From contig CASDZK010000018.1 in assembly GCA_949286165.1 (NCBI GenBank), positions 1-47,076 on the forward strand: DNA of 47,076 bases. Direction: 5' to 3'. Origin of the DNA: an uncultured Alistipes sp. Lineage in GTDB: Bacteria; Bacteroidota; Bacteroidia; Bacteroidales; Rikenellaceae. Under the pieces are notes generated by a model. The model was given only the letters and a program-made list of their open reading frames with translations. It was not told the origin of the DNA and searched no databases. Shown here one piece after another: positions 1 through 9,422 of the stretch; positions within the stretch are counted from its first letter, which is position 1, and every line of letters begins with the position of its first letter. The position numbers were made by a program, and so were the translations under genes.

Positions 1-426
1 TAAGCAGACGACGCCTATTTTGATGAAGAATTCGCCTTGAATGGCGGGTTTCATCCAATCGGGTACGTGCCACAGATTACGGATTAATAATCCGAAAATT
101 ACCGAAAAGAAAACGGATTCGAAGCCGTATTCCTTGATGACTGGAATTTTGGCGACTACTTGCGCCAATAAGGAAACGGCGAATACTACGATCAGAGAAG
201 GAAGCATGCCGTGCAGCGGACGTTTCATCAATGCGCAGCCCGCGTAAAGCACGATGAGTACGATGACGAAAAGGATGGCGATATTGTACCACGCTACCTC
301 TCCGACGAGCGTCGAAGGCACATTGGGGATTTCTTTAGGGCAAACGATAGCGAGCAGGAGCAGAGGGATGGACATCCATACCGCTACCCAATCTTCTACA
401 CGGAGTTTTTCTATAAAATTTTTCAT
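1..426 (-). CDS. YeiH/UPF0324-type putative sulfate exporter family membrane protein (partial, N-terminal 142 residues)
   Basis: This gene runs off the left edge; only its N-terminal 142 codons are present, starting with an ATG at 426-424. Visible are at least three hydrophobic segments (about residues 13-28, 40-60 and 70-85) and the stretch EYGFESVFFSVIFGLLIRN followed by VPDWMKPAIQGEFFIKIG, which matches the early conserved block of the YeiH/UPF0324 family of 10-TM proteins annotated as putative sulfate exporters. The substrate of this family is not firmly established. A roughly 150-nt leader precedes the start. No neighbour on this strand clarifies its role. Confidence 0.75.
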   Translation of the reverse strand, partial: MKNFIEKLRVEDWVAVWMSIPLLLLAIVCPKEIPNVPSTLVGEVAWYNIAILFVIVLIVLYAGCALMKRPLHGMLPSLIVVFAVSLLAQVVAKIPVIKEYGFESVFFSVIFGLLIRNLWHVPDWMKPAIQGEFFIKIGVVCL

Positions 427-815
427 AGGTTATTTTTCTTTTTGTTTGAAATTCATCGGAGAGAATATAGGACGATAAGTTTCCATTGAGGTAGGTTTGG
501 ACAGCGTTATTGTTCCGAATTTTTATAGGATAGCGAGCCGGTTCCATAGCGGGCGGAGGATATTGGGTCAGTATTTTTCATAATGCAAAAGTCGATGATT
601 CCGGATAAAGGGGCAATAGGTAAAAATACCTAAAATGGAATATGAATTTTGGGTGCAGGCGTAAGGAGAGGTATCGCACCCGTAATTTTGCAGAACTTTG
701 AGGTTTACCACAGGATAATTAATCAATGATAAAAGAGTTTATCGGATTAGATTTTAGCTGTCAAAGTTGTTTTGGCCGAGACCGAATTGAATTTTAACGG
801 GCAGTTAATTGAATT

Positions 816-842
816 TGACACAGTTCTATTTACAGTGTGTCA
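816..842. repeat. Short inverted repeat TGACACA...TGTGTCA with a second direct copy at 890-899
   Basis: TGACACA (816-822) and TGTGTCA (836-842) form a 7-bp inverted repeat with a 13-nt loop, and TTGACACAGT recurs as a direct repeat at 890-899. Similar TGACACAG termini are found in some IS families, so an IS-end scar is possible; a regulatory operator is the alternative. There is no transposase beside it. Confidence 0.35.
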
Positions 843-1174
843 TTTCCGGGTTTAGGTTGACTCGATAATGAGTCTATCCCTGATAGAAGTTGACACAGTG
901 CTTAATTTGTTGATTGCAATGATTAATACTTTTTTCAAATAAATCCAGCATTATTTCTTGTTCTGCAACCTTCTTCTTGAGAATTCCTTTTAATTGTTTG
1001 CCATTTGAACTTTTCATATTGTTGGTAAGCCTCTATCTACGTTACTAATATTGTATATCATAATCTATTTGTATCTTTTAATTGTCAATCTATTTACTTC
1101 AGAACAAGAATAGAAAAAAGTGTATATATGGAAGAAGAGAGTTTTGCAACCCTTATCCACCTTTCCAAAAGCAA

Positions 1175-1219
1175 GAAGACCTCTAAGTCGCGCTAAATTA
1201 GCATTACTTAGAAGTCTTC
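1175..1219 (-). terminator. Hairpin terminator for tRNA-Cys
   Basis: Two 14-nt arms (1175-1188 and 1206-1219) pair with a single mismatch, 7 nt beyond the 3' end of the tRNA on the minus strand. The stem is followed in that direction by TTGCTTTT. The position and stem strength fit a Rho-independent terminator. Confidence 0.7.
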
Positions 1220-1226
1220 TCTTTTG

Positions 1227-1297
1227 AGGTCTGAAGCGGACTCGAACCGCTGTACAAGGTTTTGCAGACCTTTGCCTAGCCACTCGGCCATCAGACC
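1227..1297 (-). tRNA. tRNA-Cys (GCA anticodon)
   Basis: The minus strand folds as a cloverleaf. The acceptor stem GGTCTGA (1297-1291) pairs with TCAGACC (1234-1228), the anticodon stem AAGGT/ACCTT encloses the loop CTGCAAA with anticodon GCA, and the T-arm contains GGTTCGAGTCC. The discriminator base is U, as expected for tRNA-Cys. CCA is not encoded, which is usual in Bacteroidota. A matching promoter lies upstream (1330-1361) and a hairpin terminator downstream. Confidence 0.95.
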
Positions 1298-1329
1298 TTA
1301 TCGCTATCCTCTTGTCGAGGAATGCGGTA

Positions 1330-1361
1330 CAAAAATACGTCATTTTATCCGAATTTCCAAA
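1330..1361 (-). promoter_or_regulatory. Bacteroidota-type promoter of tRNA-Cys
   Basis: On the minus strand a TTTG element (1361-1358) lies 20 nt upstream of TATTTTTG (1337-1330), which fits the sigma-ABfr consensus TTTG-N19-21-TAnnTTTG. The tRNA 5' end is about 30 nt further downstream. Confidence 0.7.
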
Positions 1362-1409
1362 CGGCTCCCGAAAAACTTTGTCGTTCGGCGGGCGGAAAAC
1401 GAATAAAAC

Positions 1410-1763
1410 TCATTTAACCAACCGGTTGGTCGCCGTGTCGGGGAAAATAACCCACGGTTTGAAAGTTTTGGCCTCTTCGAAATCCATGTGGGCGTATGAA
1501 ATGATGATAAGAATATCTCCGACGGCCACTTTGCGGGCTGCCGCTCCGTTTACGCAGATACAGCCGCTGCCCCGTTCCCCGCGGATAACATAGGTTTCGA
1601 ACCGTTCGCCGTTGTTGTTGTTCACGATGGCGACTTTTTCTCCGGCGATGATGTTGGCTGCCTCCATCAATTCTTCGTCGATGGTAATGCTGCCTACGTA
1701 ATTCAGGTCCGCTTGGGTTACCGATACCCGATGGATCTTGGATTTCAATACTTCGATCTGCAT
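1410..1763 (-). CDS. panD: Aspartate 1-decarboxylase (pyruvoyl-dependent)
   Basis: PanD converts L-aspartate to beta-alanine and CO2 for pantothenate and CoA synthesis. The 117-residue length is typical. The self-cleavage site Gly24-Ser25 (YVGS) is present, where Ser25 becomes the pyruvoyl cofactor, and Lys9, Arg54, Thr57, Tyr58 and Asn72 of the active site sit at the standard positions. It begins 4 nt after the panC stop codon on the same strand, so the two genes are one transcription unit making both halves of the pantothenate condensation. Confidence 0.97.
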   Translation of the reverse strand: MQIEVLKSKIHRVSVTQADLNYVGSITIDEELMEAANIIAGEKVAIVNNNNGERFETYVIRGERGSGCICVNGAAARKVAVGDILIIISYAHMDFEEAKTFKPWVIFPDTATNRLVK

Positions 1764-1767
1764 GACG

Positions 1768-2604
1768 TTAGAATTTTATGTTGTCGATCAGACGGATATC
1801 GCCTACTTTTACGGCGATGCATCCCCGTTTGGTTCCCGGTTCGTCCCAGGAAGATGCGTCCTGCAACGTATCGGCATTTACGATTTTGAAATATTCCGTT
1901 TTCATGGCTTGGTTCGAATCGATCTGTTCCACTACCCATTTCTGAACCTCTTCCACGCCGCTCCATGCCTTGCGCGCGACGGCCTCTTTCAAGGTCATGT
2001 AAATGACCGGGGCGATGGCTCGTTGTTCCGGCGTCAGCAGGGTGTTGCGGGAACTGAGCGCCAATCCGTCTTCCGCTCTTTTGATAGGACATTCCACAAT
2101 GGTTACGGACAAGGCCAGTTGACGGACCATCTCCTTGATAATGGCGATTTGCTGGAAATCCTTTTCTCCGAAATAGGCCTTGTCCGGCATGACGTACGAG
2201 AAAAGTTTGCTGACGATTTGTGCGACGCCGTTGAAATGGCCCGGCCGGTGTTCGCCTTCCATGGCCTGTTCTAGCGGGCCGAAGCGGAAAACACGGGTAT
2301 CTGGTTCCGGATAAATTTCTTCTGTCGAAGGAATGAACGCGATATCGACTTGTTCGGTTTCCAACAGAGCGCAATCCGCCGCTTCGGTGCGGGGATAGTT
2401 TTTCAGGTCGTTTTTATCGTTGAATTGGGTAGGGTTTACGAATATGCTGACTACGGCCGTGGCGTTTTCGCGGCGGCATCGTTCGATCAATGAAGCATGC
2501 CCTTCGTGCAGGGCTCCCATGGTAGGGACGAATCCTACGGGTCCTTCGGAACGCCGGGCATTCACGGCCTGTTTCAATTCGTCGATCGTTCTGACTATCT
2601 TCAT
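1768..2604 (-). CDS. panC: Pantothenate synthetase (pantoate--beta-alanine ligase)
   Basis: PanC joins pantoate and beta-alanine with ATP to make pantothenate. The protein shows the nucleotide-binding signature [10 protein letters not shown] near the N-terminus, FVNPTQF, and the pantoate/ATP motifs [10 protein letters not shown] and LALSSRN. I start it at the ATG at 2604-2602 ([10 protein letters not shown], 278 residues), where family alignments begin. An in-frame ATG at 2646 would add 14 atypical residues and lies only about 12 nt from the -7 box at 2658-2665. It is the first gene of a panC-panD operon. Confidence 0.96.
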   Translation of the reverse strand: MKIVRTIDELKQAVNARRSEGPVGFVPTMGALHEGHASLIERCRRENATAVVSIFVNPTQFNDKNDLKNYPRTEAADCALLETEQVDIAFIPSTEEIYPEPDTRVFRFGPLEQAMEGEHRPGHFNGVAQIVSKLFSYVMPDKAYFGEKDFQQIAIIKEMVRQLALSVTIVECPIKRAEDGLALSSRNTLLTPEQRAIAPVIYMTLKEAVARKAWSGVEEVQKWVVEQIDSNQAMKTEYFKIVNADTLQDASSWDEPGTKRGCIAVKVGDIRLIDNIKF

Positions 2605-2657
2605 GTTGTCGGTTGTTGTTTTGTGCCTTACAATGTATTGCGGCATCTATTTCGGGG

Positions 2658-2665
2658 CAAAGGTA
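2658..2665 (-). promoter_or_regulatory. -7 box of the panCD promoter
   Basis: TACCTTTG on the minus strand matches TAnnTTTG about 54 nt upstream of the preferred panC start. A clear -33 TTG is not visible at the right spacing. Its position supports the downstream ATG at 2604 as the true start. Confidence 0.5.
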
Positions 2666-2768
2666 TAGCGTTAATTCATATTAAAAAAGTTTTGGAAAGA
2701 AAACTTTTTCCTCGGCGGAAATTCCTTAAACCGTTGGTTTCCCGTTTTGGCGGGCCGATGGTACTCTT

Positions 2769-2801
2769 TTTGCCGGGAAACCGGGGAAATGACTATCTTT
2801 G
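2769..2801 (+). promoter_or_regulatory. Promoter of the YidE/AspT-type transporter gene
   Basis: TTTG (2769-2772) is followed after 21 nt by TATCTTTG (2794-2801), 27 nt before the start codon. This fits the Bacteroidota housekeeping promoter consensus. Confidence 0.65.
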
Positions 2802-2828
2802 CGATGATTTAACCGTTCCTGACGAATT

Positions 2829-4424
2829 ATGATGAATTTGCTCCAGTCTCCTTATTTCGCTTTGTTTGTTATGGTCGCTTTGGGTTTCATGCTGGGGCGC
2901 ATACAAATCAAAGGAATTTCGCTCGACGTGTCGGCTGTTATTTTCGTCGCGTTGTTGTTCGGCCATTACGGAATCGTCATTCCCGGTTCGTTGAGCGATT
3001 TCGGAATGGTATTGTTCATCTATACGATCGGGATGCAGGCGGGACCCGGATTTTTCGATTCTTTCCGATCCCAAGGGAAAGAAATGCTGGCACTGGCGGC
3101 GGTCATTATCGGTACGGCCGCGTTGACGGCTGTTGCGGTTAAATATCTTTTCGGACTCGATGCGGCCCAGACGACGGGGTTGCTTACCGGGGCGCTGACC
3201 AGTACGCCGGGGCTGGCTTCCGCTCGGGAACTGACCGGGGACGCTTCGGCCGTGGCTTACGGTATCGCCTATCCTTTCGGAGTGATCGGCGTTATTCTGT
3301 TCGTGAAACTGTTGCCCCGTGTTCTGCATATCGATATCCGGCAGTCGGAAAAAGCATTGGCCGGTCGGAAAACGGACCAATATCCGGAAATATCGCACCG
3401 GATCTACCGGGTAACGAATCCTTCCGTTTTTAACCGTTCTTTGGCGGATTTGAAAATACGTTCCGTGACGGGAGCCGTCGTTTCCCGGGTCAAACGCGGA
3501 AACGATTACTTTATGCCGAAAGCGGATACCGTGCTCCGGGAGGGGGATGAGATCAAAGCGGTGGGGACCGTTGCCGCCCTCGACGAACTGACGTTGTTTC
3601 TGGGAGAGGCGTTGGAAGGCGATATGCCGTTGGGAGACGGATTGGATTTGCAAACGGGGCTGGTTACCAACAAACATATCGTGAACAAAAGTTTGGCGGC
3701 ATTGAATATCCATGAAAATTTCAACTGTACGATAACCCGTATTCGCCGCAGCGGAATCGATATCGCTCCGACTCCCGGCTTGCCGTTGAAGTTCGGAGAC
3801 AAGCTGACGATCGTGGGAAGCAAGACCGACTTGCTGGAGTTGCAGAAAATGTTGGGAAACGATACCAAACGGCTTTCCGATACCGACTTTCTACCGGTCG
3901 CGCTCGGCATTGTCGTCGGAGCTTTGTTCGGAAAAATCGAGATTTCTTTCGGTGACGGGTTTACGTTTTCTTTCGGATTGACAGGCGGAATCCTGTTGGT
4001 TTCCTTGGTGCTGAGTTCGATAGGGAAAACGGGACCGTTGGTCTGGCATATCTCTTCTTCCGCCAACCAGTTGCTGCGTCAGTTGGGACTGCTCGTTTTT
4101 CTGGCGGGTGTGGGTTCGTCGGCCGGTTCTACGATGGCGGAGACTTTCGCGGAAAACGGCTGGGAACTGTTTATCGCCGGCGGATTGATTACCTTGCTGC
4201 CCATGATTGCCGCCGTCGTGACGGCTCGTTGGGGATTTCGGATGAATCTGCTCGATTTGTTGGGTGCTTTGACCGGGGGGATGACCAGCACGCCGGGATT
4301 GGCTGCGGCCGATTCGATGACGGACAGTACCGCGCCCAGCGTGGCTTATGCGACTATTTACCCGGTAGCCATGGTGTTTCTGATTTTGGCCGTGCAATTG
4401 ATCGCCGGGTTGTTTGCGGTGTAG
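2829..4424 (+). CDS. YidE/AspT-family putative transporter with two RCK_C domains
   Basis: This 531-residue inner-membrane protein has an N-terminal membrane block (about residues 1-170), two soluble TrkA-C/RCK_C-like domains (about 190-360), and a C-terminal membrane block (about 350-531). Each membrane half carries the signature GAxT-x0-2-TSTPGLA (GALTSTPGLASA and GGMTSTPGLAAA). This internal duplication is the hallmark of the aspartate:alanine exchanger / YidE family. The AspT prototype exchanges aspartate and alanine; the substrate of YidE-type members is not established, so a substrate cannot be assigned. It has its own promoter and is divergent from panCD. Confidence 0.85.
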   Translation: MMNLLQSPYFALFVMVALGFMLGRIQIKGISLDVSAVIFVALLFGHYGIVIPGSLSDFGMVLFIYTIGMQAGPGFFDSFRSQGKEMLALAAVIIGTAALTAVAVKYLFGLDAAQTTGLLTGALTSTPGLASARELTGDASAVAYGIAYPFGVIGVILFVKLLPRVLHIDIRQSEKALAGRKTDQYPEISHRIYRVTNPSVFNRSLADLKIRSVTGAVVSRVKRGNDYFMPKADTVLREGDEIKAVGTVAALDELTLFLGEALEGDMPLGDGLDLQTGLVTNKHIVNKSLAALNIHENFNCTITRIRRSGIDIAPTPGLPLKFGDKLTIVGSKTDLLELQKMLGNDTKRLSDTDFLPVALGIVVGALFGKIEISFGDGFTFSFGLTGGILLVSLVLSSIGKTGPLVWHISSSANQLLRQLGLLVFLAGVGSSAGSTMAETFAENGWELFIAGGLITLLPMIAAVVTARWGFRMNLLDLLGALTGGMTSTPGLAAADSMTDSTAPSVAYATIYPVAMVFLILAVQLIAGLFAV

Positions 4425-4443
4425 TCTTTCCGGGGAAACGGCG

Positions 4444-4473
4444 TTGCTGGTCCCGAATAAACCGTTATCTTTG
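4444..4473 (+). promoter_or_regulatory. Promoter of pepE-yraN
   Basis: TTG (4444-4446), a 19-nt spacer and TATCTTTG (4466-4473) lie 21 nt upstream of the pepE start codon and match the Bacteroidota consensus. Confidence 0.65.
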
Positions 4474-4494
4474 CGTTGTTAAACGTTATGGCGT

Positions 4495-5211
4495 ATGAAA
4501 TTGTTGCTGATAAGTAATTCGACGAATGCCGGAGAGGCTTATTTGGAGTATCCTAAAACGGAAATAGACCGGTTTCTGAAAGCCGCTGCGGTAAAACGGG
4601 TGTTGTTCGTTCCGTATGCCGCGGTAACCTTTTCTTTCGACGCTTATCTGGAAAAGGTCCGAAATCGTTTCGGCGAATTGGGGATCGCCGTGGATTCGGT
4701 GCATTTGCAGGCGGATCCCGTTCGCGCCGTTCAGGAGGCGGAAGCCGTCGTCGTGGGTGGCGGAAATACCTTTCATCTGGTTCGGAAGATGCAGGAAAAC
4801 GGTCTGATGGAACCTATTCGTTGCCGGGTTACGGCCGGTATGCCGTATGTCGGATGGAGCGCCGGCTCGAACGTGGCCTGTCCTACGTTGTGCACGACGA
4901 ACGACATGCCGATCGTGCAGCCCCTTTCGTTCGAAACGTTATCCTTGATTCCTTTCCAGATCAATCCGCATTATCTCGACGCCCATCCCGACGGCCATGC
5001 CGGAGAGACGCGGGAACAACGCATTGAGGAGTTCATTGCGGCGAATCGTGAGGTAACGGTAGCGGGATTGCGTGAAGGATGCATGCTGGAGGTGTCGGAC
5101 AGTACGATCCGTCTGATCGGTTCGCGGCCGATGCGGGTGTTCCGGTACGGGAAAGCTCCGCAAGAGTACCGGGCCGGGGACGATATAGGTTTCCTGTTGC
5201 AACGGCCATGA
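4495..5211 (+). CDS. pepE: Dipeptidase E (aspartyl dipeptidase, peptidase family S51)
   Basis: PepE is a cytoplasmic serine peptidase that hydrolyses dipeptides with N-terminal aspartate. The nucleophile lies in GWSAGSN (Ser122), with Asp137 in TTNDMP and His159 in INPHYLDAH. These are all two residues later than the E. coli triad Ser120/Asp135/His157, so the site is intact. VVVGGGNTFHL is the conserved substrate-side loop. The 238-residue length is normal. The stop codon overlaps the yraN start (ATGA), which implies translational coupling. Confidence 0.93.
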   Translation: MKLLLISNSTNAGEAYLEYPKTEIDRFLKAAAVKRVLFVPYAAVTFSFDAYLEKVRNRFGELGIAVDSVHLQADPVRAVQEAEAVVVGGGNTFHLVRKMQENGLMEPIRCRVTAGMPYVGWSAGSNVACPTLCTTNDMPIVQPLSFETLSLIPFQINPHYLDAHPDGHAGETREQRIEEFIAANREVTVAGLREGCMLEVSDSTIRLIGSRPMRVFRYGKAPQEYRAGDDIGFLLQRP

Positions 5212-5579
5212 ATCACAACCGGAACGTAGGCATTCGCGGAGAGGATATCGCTGCCCGATGGCTGGAACAACGGGGAATGACGATTCTGGAACGGAACTGG
5301 CGCGGTCGTCACGGCGAACTCGACATTGTGGCTTTGGACGGACCTACGTTGCGTATCGTGGAAGTGAAAACGCGCTTGCAGGGGAATGAAGAGACTTTGT
5401 CCGGCTCGTTGGGCGCGGATAAATTGCGGGCCCTCCGGCGGACGGCTCAGGATTTTCTGGCGGCTTCTGCGGGTTTGCCTGCGGAAGAGGTCTTTTTCGA
5501 TCTGGTTGTCGTCGTATTCATGCCGGACGGAAGCTGGGAAACGGAATACATTCCCTGTTTTTTCTATCCGCAGTGGTAA
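5208..5579 (+). CDS. UPF0102/YraN family endonuclease-like protein
   Basis: A small cytoplasmic protein (123 residues) of the YraN/UPF0102 family with a Holliday-junction-resolvase-like fold. The nuclease-type motif [10 protein letters not shown]...RIVEVKTR supplies the D...ExK residues. Its physiological substrate is not known. I chose the ATG at 5208 ([12 protein letters not shown]), which overlaps the pepE stop; an upstream in-frame ATG would be entirely within pepE and adds residues unlike the family. metG follows 26 nt later. Confidence 0.9.
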   Translation: MNHNRNVGIRGEDIAARWLEQRGMTILERNWRGRHGELDIVALDGPTLRIVEVKTRLQGNEETLSGSLGADKLRALRRTAQDFLAASAGLPAEEVFFDLVVVVFMPDGSWETEYIPCFFYPQW

Positions 5580-5605
5580 TTGGGAGATTTAAAAAAACGA
5601 AATAT

Positions 5606-7639
5606 ATGAAGAAATTTAAACGCTATTTGGTAACGTCTGCATTGCCTTATGCCAACGGGCCGGTCCATATCGGCCATCTGGCCGGAGTCTATATCCCGTC
5701 GGATATTTATGTGCGCTATCTGCGTCTGAAAGGCGAGGACGTGTTGTGGGTGTGCGGATCGGACGAACACGGGGTCCCCATTACCATCAAGGCCCGTCAG
5801 GAGGGAGTTACGCCGCAGGATGTCGTGGACAAATACCATAATATCATTAAAAACGCTTTCGAAGAGTTGGGAATTTCGTTCGATATCTATTCCCGGACTT
5901 CTTCCGAAATGCATCGTAAAACGGCTTCGGAATTTTTCCGCCGGCTTTACGATGCCGGGAAGTTTATCGAACAGACGACCATGCAGTATTACGATCCCGA
6001 AGCCGGACAGTTTTTGGCGGACCGATATATTACGGGAACTTGTCCCCATTGCCGGAACGAACGGGCTTACGGCGATCAGTGCGAGAAGTGCGGAACGACG
6101 CTCAACGCTACCGATCTGATCGATCCCCGAAGCGCCATTACCGGCGCTGTACCGGAACTGCGGGAAACGAAACACTGGTTTTTGCCGTTGGACCGTTACG
6201 AGCCTTTTTTGCGTCGGTGGATTTTGGAAGGACACAAGGAGTGGAAACCCAATGTGTACGGGCAATGCAAGAGCTGGCTCGATTTGGGATTGCAGCCCCG
6301 CGCCGTGAGCCGCGATCTGGACTGGGGAATTCCCGTGCCGGTGGAGGGAGCGGAAGGCAAAGTGCTGTACGTTTGGTTCGACGCCCCCATCGGTTATATT
6401 TCGGCTACGAAAGAATTGACGCCGGAATGGGAGAAATACTGGAAAGACGACGAAACGAAACTGGTGCATTTTATCGGGAAGGACAACATCGTGTTCCATT
6501 GCATTGTTTTCCCGTCGATGTTGCAGGCTCACGGAGAGTATATTTTGCCGGATAACGTGCCGGCCAACGAATTCCTGAATCTGGAGAACGACAAAATCTC
6601 CACGTCCCGCAACTGGGCGGTTTGGCTGCATGAATATTTGCAGGATTTTCCCGGAAAACAGGACGTGTTGCGCTATGTGTTGTGTGCCAATGCCCCGGAA
6701 ACCAAAGACAACGATTTTACATGGAAGGATTTCCAGGCTCGGAACAACAATGAACTGGTGGCTATTTTGGGGAATTTCGTAAACCGCGCGTTGGTACTGA
6801 CCTCTAAATATTTTAACGGCGAGGTCCCCGCCGCAGGCGAACCGGCCGAATACGATCGGAACTGCTTGGATGAGGTGGCTGCCATAAAGACGTCGCTGGA
6901 AAACAACATTGACCATTACCGTTTCAGGGAAGCTTTGAAAGACGCCATGAATATAGCCCGTATGGGAAACAAATATCTGGCGGATACCGAGCCGTGGAAA
7001 ATCTTTAAGGAAGACCCGCTGCGGGTAGCGACTATTCTGAATACGGCTTTGCAGATTACGGCGAATCTGGCGATCGCCATAAAACCGTTCATGCCGTTTA
7101 CCGCCGATAAACTGTCGGGGTTGCTGCAATGCGGTCCGTTGGGGTGGGAACGTTTGGGAAGCGATTCCATTTTGCCCGTCGGCCATCGTTTGGGAAAACC
7201 CGAATTGTTGTTCGAGAAAATCGAGGACGACGTGATCGAAGCCCAATTGGCGAAATTGGAGGCTGCCCGTGCCGCTAATCTGGCGAAGGAAGCGAAAGTG
7301 GAACCCCGGAAAGAGAGCGTCTCGTTCGAAGATTTTTCCCGAATGGATATCCGGGTGTCCAAAGTAGTGGCTGCGGAGAAAGTGGCCAAGACGAAAAAGC
7401 TGTTGAAATTGACCGTAGATACGGGAATCGATGTCCGGACGATCGTTTCGGGAATCGCCGAATTTTTTACGCCGGAAGAACTGGTCGGCAAACAAGTGCT
7501 GGTGTTGGCGAATCTGCAACCTCGCGAATTGAAAGGGATCATGTCGGAAGGTATGATTCTCATGGCGGAAGACGCTTCGGGAAAGTTGGTGGCCGTAGCG
7601 CCTGAAAGCGAAGTGAAACCGGGTTCTTGCGTCAGGTAA
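5606..7639 (+). CDS. metG: Methionyl-tRNA synthetase
   Basis: MetG charges tRNA-Met with methionine. The 677-residue protein has the catalytic core with [12 protein letters not shown] (HIGH motif), a zinc knuckle of two CxxC pairs (CPHC and CEKC, about residues 145-165), the signature loop as KISTS instead of canonical KMSKS, an anticodon-binding helical domain, a basic Ala-rich linker (about 535-565) and a C-terminal EMAPII-like tRNA-binding domain ([15 protein letters not shown] onward, about 575-677). The start at 5606 ([15 protein letters not shown]) is preferred over an in-frame ATG at 5573 that overlaps yraN. A shared hairpin terminator follows. Confidence 0.97.
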   Translation: MKKFKRYLVTSALPYANGPVHIGHLAGVYIPSDIYVRYLRLKGEDVLWVCGSDEHGVPITIKARQEGVTPQDVVDKYHNIIKNAFEELGISFDIYSRTSSEMHRKTASEFFRRLYDAGKFIEQTTMQYYDPEAGQFLADRYITGTCPHCRNERAYGDQCEKCGTTLNATDLIDPRSAITGAVPELRETKHWFLPLDRYEPFLRRWILEGHKEWKPNVYGQCKSWLDLGLQPRAVSRDLDWGIPVPVEGAEGKVLYVWFDAPIGYISATKELTPEWEKYWKDDETKLVHFIGKDNIVFHCIVFPSMLQAHGEYILPDNVPANEFLNLENDKISTSRNWAVWLHEYLQDFPGKQDVLRYVLCANAPETKDNDFTWKDFQARNNNELVAILGNFVNRALVLTSKYFNGEVPAAGEPAEYDRNCLDEVAAIKTSLENNIDHYRFREALKDAMNIARMGNKYLADTEPWKIFKEDPLRVATILNTALQITANLAIAIKPFMPFTADKLSGLLQCGPLGWERLGSDSILPVGHRLGKPELLFEKIEDDVIEAQLAKLEAARAANLAKEAKVEPRKESVSFEDFSRMDIRVSKVVAAEKVAKTKKLLKLTVDTGIDVRTIVSGIAEFFTPEELVGKQVLVLANLQPRELKGIMSEGMILMAEDASGKLVAVAPESEVKPGSCVR

Positions 7640-7654
7640 GTTCTCTCTCGTGTC

Positions 7655-7698
7655 AAAAAAATGCGCCGGTCGATATATCGACCGGTACATTTTTTTGT
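7655..7698. terminator. Bidirectional terminator between metG and plsY
   Basis: A perfect 20-nt palindrome (7666-7685, arms CCGGTCGATA/TATCGACCGG) is flanked by AAAAAA on the left and TTTTTTT on the right, so it can terminate both convergent genes. Confidence 0.85.
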
Positions 7699-7707
7699 AA
7701 TTCGTGT

Positions 7708-8343
7708 TTATGACGATTTTTTCTTGAATAAATAGATTTTGGATTCGGTCCCGTTCAGCAGGCGGCGGATATTCTTACGATGGGTAATGAGCAGTACGAC
7801 GGCTACGACAATGCCGAATCCGACCATTTTTTCGTCTTCGTGAAAAACGAAAGCCAAATATAGGGGGAAACTGATGCCCGCGGTAATGGAACTCAACGAT
7901 ACGTATTTCGACAAAGCCAGCATCACGAAAAATGTGAGCATGGAGAGCAGCAGCGGGAAAGTGGCCATCGAAAGTACCGTCCCGGCGAGCGTGGCTACTC
8001 CTTTGCCGCCTTTGAATCCTGCGAATACGGGGAATATGTGTCCCAGTACTACGGCTATGATGAGCGCGATTTGCAGGCTGAACAATTCTCCCGAGCCCGG
8101 TTGGTAATCCGCGTAGTGAGGCGCAAGCAGGCTTAGTTTCACGGCAACGAATCCTTTGAGAAAATCGATGATGAAAACGGGCAAGGCCGCTCTGCGGCCC
8201 AATACTCGCAAAGTATTGGTCGCCCCGGCGTTACGGCTTCCGTGTTCCCGGACGTCGATACCGTAGAAACGTTTCCCGATCCATACTGCGCTGGGAATCG
8301 ATCCCAGCAAATAAGCGCCTATCAATAGTAAAGCCGTAATCAT
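7708..8343 (-). CDS. plsY: Acyl-phosphate:glycerol-3-phosphate acyltransferase
   Basis: PlsY transfers an acyl group from acyl-phosphate to glycerol-3-phosphate, the first step of membrane phospholipid synthesis. This 211-residue integral membrane protein shows all three cytosolic motifs: GSIPSA followed by GSRNAGATN (motif 1), GHIFPVFAGFKGGKGVAT (motif 2) and THRKNIRRLLNGTE (motif 3). About six or seven membrane helices are evident. It has its own promoter (8364-8396) and is divergent from the YitT-family gene. Confidence 0.96.
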   Translation of the reverse strand: MITALLLIGAYLLGSIPSAVWIGKRFYGIDVREHGSRNAGATNTLRVLGRRAALPVFIIDFLKGFVAVKLSLLAPHYADYQPGSGELFSLQIALIIAVVLGHIFPVFAGFKGGKGVATLAGTVLSMATFPLLLSMLTFFVMLALSKYVSLSSITAGISFPLYLAFVFHEDEKMVGFGIVVAVVLLITHRKNIRRLLNGTESKIYLFKKKSS

Positions 8344-8363
8344 ATTTTTGCCGTCGTGCGGTG

Positions 8364-8396
8364 CAAAGATAGGGAAACCGTTTTTATTATCAAAAA
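8364..8396 (-). promoter_or_regulatory. Promoter of plsY
   Basis: On the minus strand TTTTTG (8396-8391), a 19-nt spacer and TATCTTTG (8371-8364) lie 20 nt upstream of the start codon. Confidence 0.65.
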
Positions 8397-8492
8397 CGGG
8401 GCGGGAAAAGGGGCGGGATTTCCTTTTTTACGAAACCGTCTTTTTTTTATACCTTTACTACCTTATCGGTTTTATAGGTTGTATTATTGCGT

Positions 8493-9422
8493 ATGGAAAA
8501 GACTGTATTGTTGGCGGATCGGGTGTTTTCGAAACAATGGTTTACGTCGTGGGCTCTCGTCCTGCTCGGTTCGCTGGTATTGGCATTGGGATTCGTGTTG
8601 TTCATTAATCCGTATAATATCACTCCGGGCGGAATCTACGGTATCGGGATCGTTTTGCATCATTTCTTTCCGGATGTACAGGTCGGAACATTCGGTCTTT
8701 GCATGGATATTCCGTTACTGTTGATCGCTTTTCGGGTGTTCGGGGCCAAATTCGGGGCCAAGACTATCGTGTCGGCCTTGTTGACGCCGTTATTGATGAA
8801 TTTTTTCGTAGCGATGTTCGGATCCGATCCCGCCACCATGTTGGGAGGGCATATCGATTTGAGAAACGATTTGTTGTTGGCCTCTTTGTTCGGGGGATTG
8901 TTCGTCGGGACCGGTCTGGGGATTATTTTCAAGAACCGGGCGACTTCCGGAGGAACGGATATTATCGCCATGCTGATTACCCGTTTCCTGCATCAGCCGC
9001 TTTCCCGCAGCATGATTATAACGGAATCTTTGGTCGTCGTTGCCGGACTGGTCGTGTTCGGCGACTGGAAACTTCCGCTCTATTCCATTATAGCGATTTA
9101 CGTGTATGTGACGGTAATCGATTATATCGTGGAGGGAGGGTCCAACGACAAATTGCTTTTCATCATCTCCGAAAAACCCGACCGTATCCGGGAGTATATC
9201 ATAGGCGAACTCGATCGGGGAGGGACGATAATCAAAACCTCCGGCATGTATACGATGCAGCAGAAAGAGATGTTGTTCGTAGTGGTGTCGCGTCGGCAGT
9301 TGGCCCTTGTTCAGGCGTATATCCGGAGTGTGGATCCCCGGGTATTTATGGTCGTGGTTAACGCGCACGAGACGTTGGGCGACGGTTTCAAATCGTTCAA
9401 CGACAAAATTATTAACGCTTGA
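8493..9422 (+). CDS. YitT family membrane protein (DUF2179 C-terminal domain)
   Basis: A 309-residue inner-membrane protein. The N-terminal two thirds have five or six hydrophobic helices with the family motifs GFVLFINPYNITPGGIYG and FKNRATSGGTDIIAM. The C-terminal soluble DUF2179 domain (about residues 225-300) contains ELDRGGTIIKTSGMYT and KEMLFVVVSRRQL. The function is unknown in this very widespread family. A TTG two codons upstream (8487) would extend the frame, but ATG at 8493 is the natural start. Confidence 0.88.
   Translation: MEKTVLLADRVFSKQWFTSWALVLLGSLVLALGFVLFINPYNITPGGIYGIGIVLHHFFPDVQVGTFGLCMDIPLLLIAFRVFGAKFGAKTIVSALLTPLLMNFFVAMFGSDPATMLGGHIDLRNDLLLASLFGGLFVGTGLGIIFKNRATSGGTDIIAMLITRFLHQPLSRSMIITESLVVVAGLVVFGDWKLPLYSIIAIYVYVTVIDYIVEGGSNDKLLFIISEKPDRIREYIIGELDRGGTIIKTSGMYTMQQKEMLFVVVSRRQLALVQAYIRSVDPRVFMVVVNAHETLGDGFKSFNDKIINA

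Larger units (their letters stand above)
427..1226. other. 800-bp region without a convincing gene; IS-end-like short repeats and tiny ORFs
   Basis: This stretch is more AT-rich than its surroundings. It holds a palindromic GGTA-N4-TACC at about 619-630, a plus-strand TAATTTTG box at 683-690 ahead of a 23-codon ORF (726-797), and three copies of a TTGACACAGT-like motif: direct copies at 815-824 and 890-899, and an inverted TGTGTCA at 836-842. A 47-codon minus-strand ORF (874-1017) starts MKSSNGKQLKGILKK, ends in the repeat region and resembles nothing I recognise. The pattern suggests a decayed gene plus an insertion-sequence scar, but no transposase remnant can be named. Confidence 0.4.

Noticed and set aside
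1140..1160. Sequence GGGTTGCAAAAC on the minus strand resembling the tRNA-Cys anticodon arm
   Set aside because: Only about eight bases match and no acceptor, D or T arm can be folded around it, so it is not a second or partial tRNA.
5564..7690. Long minus-strand frame of 708 codons over metG
   Set aside because: metG is unmistakable on the plus strand; the antisense protein has low-complexity His/Arg/Phe-rich composition.
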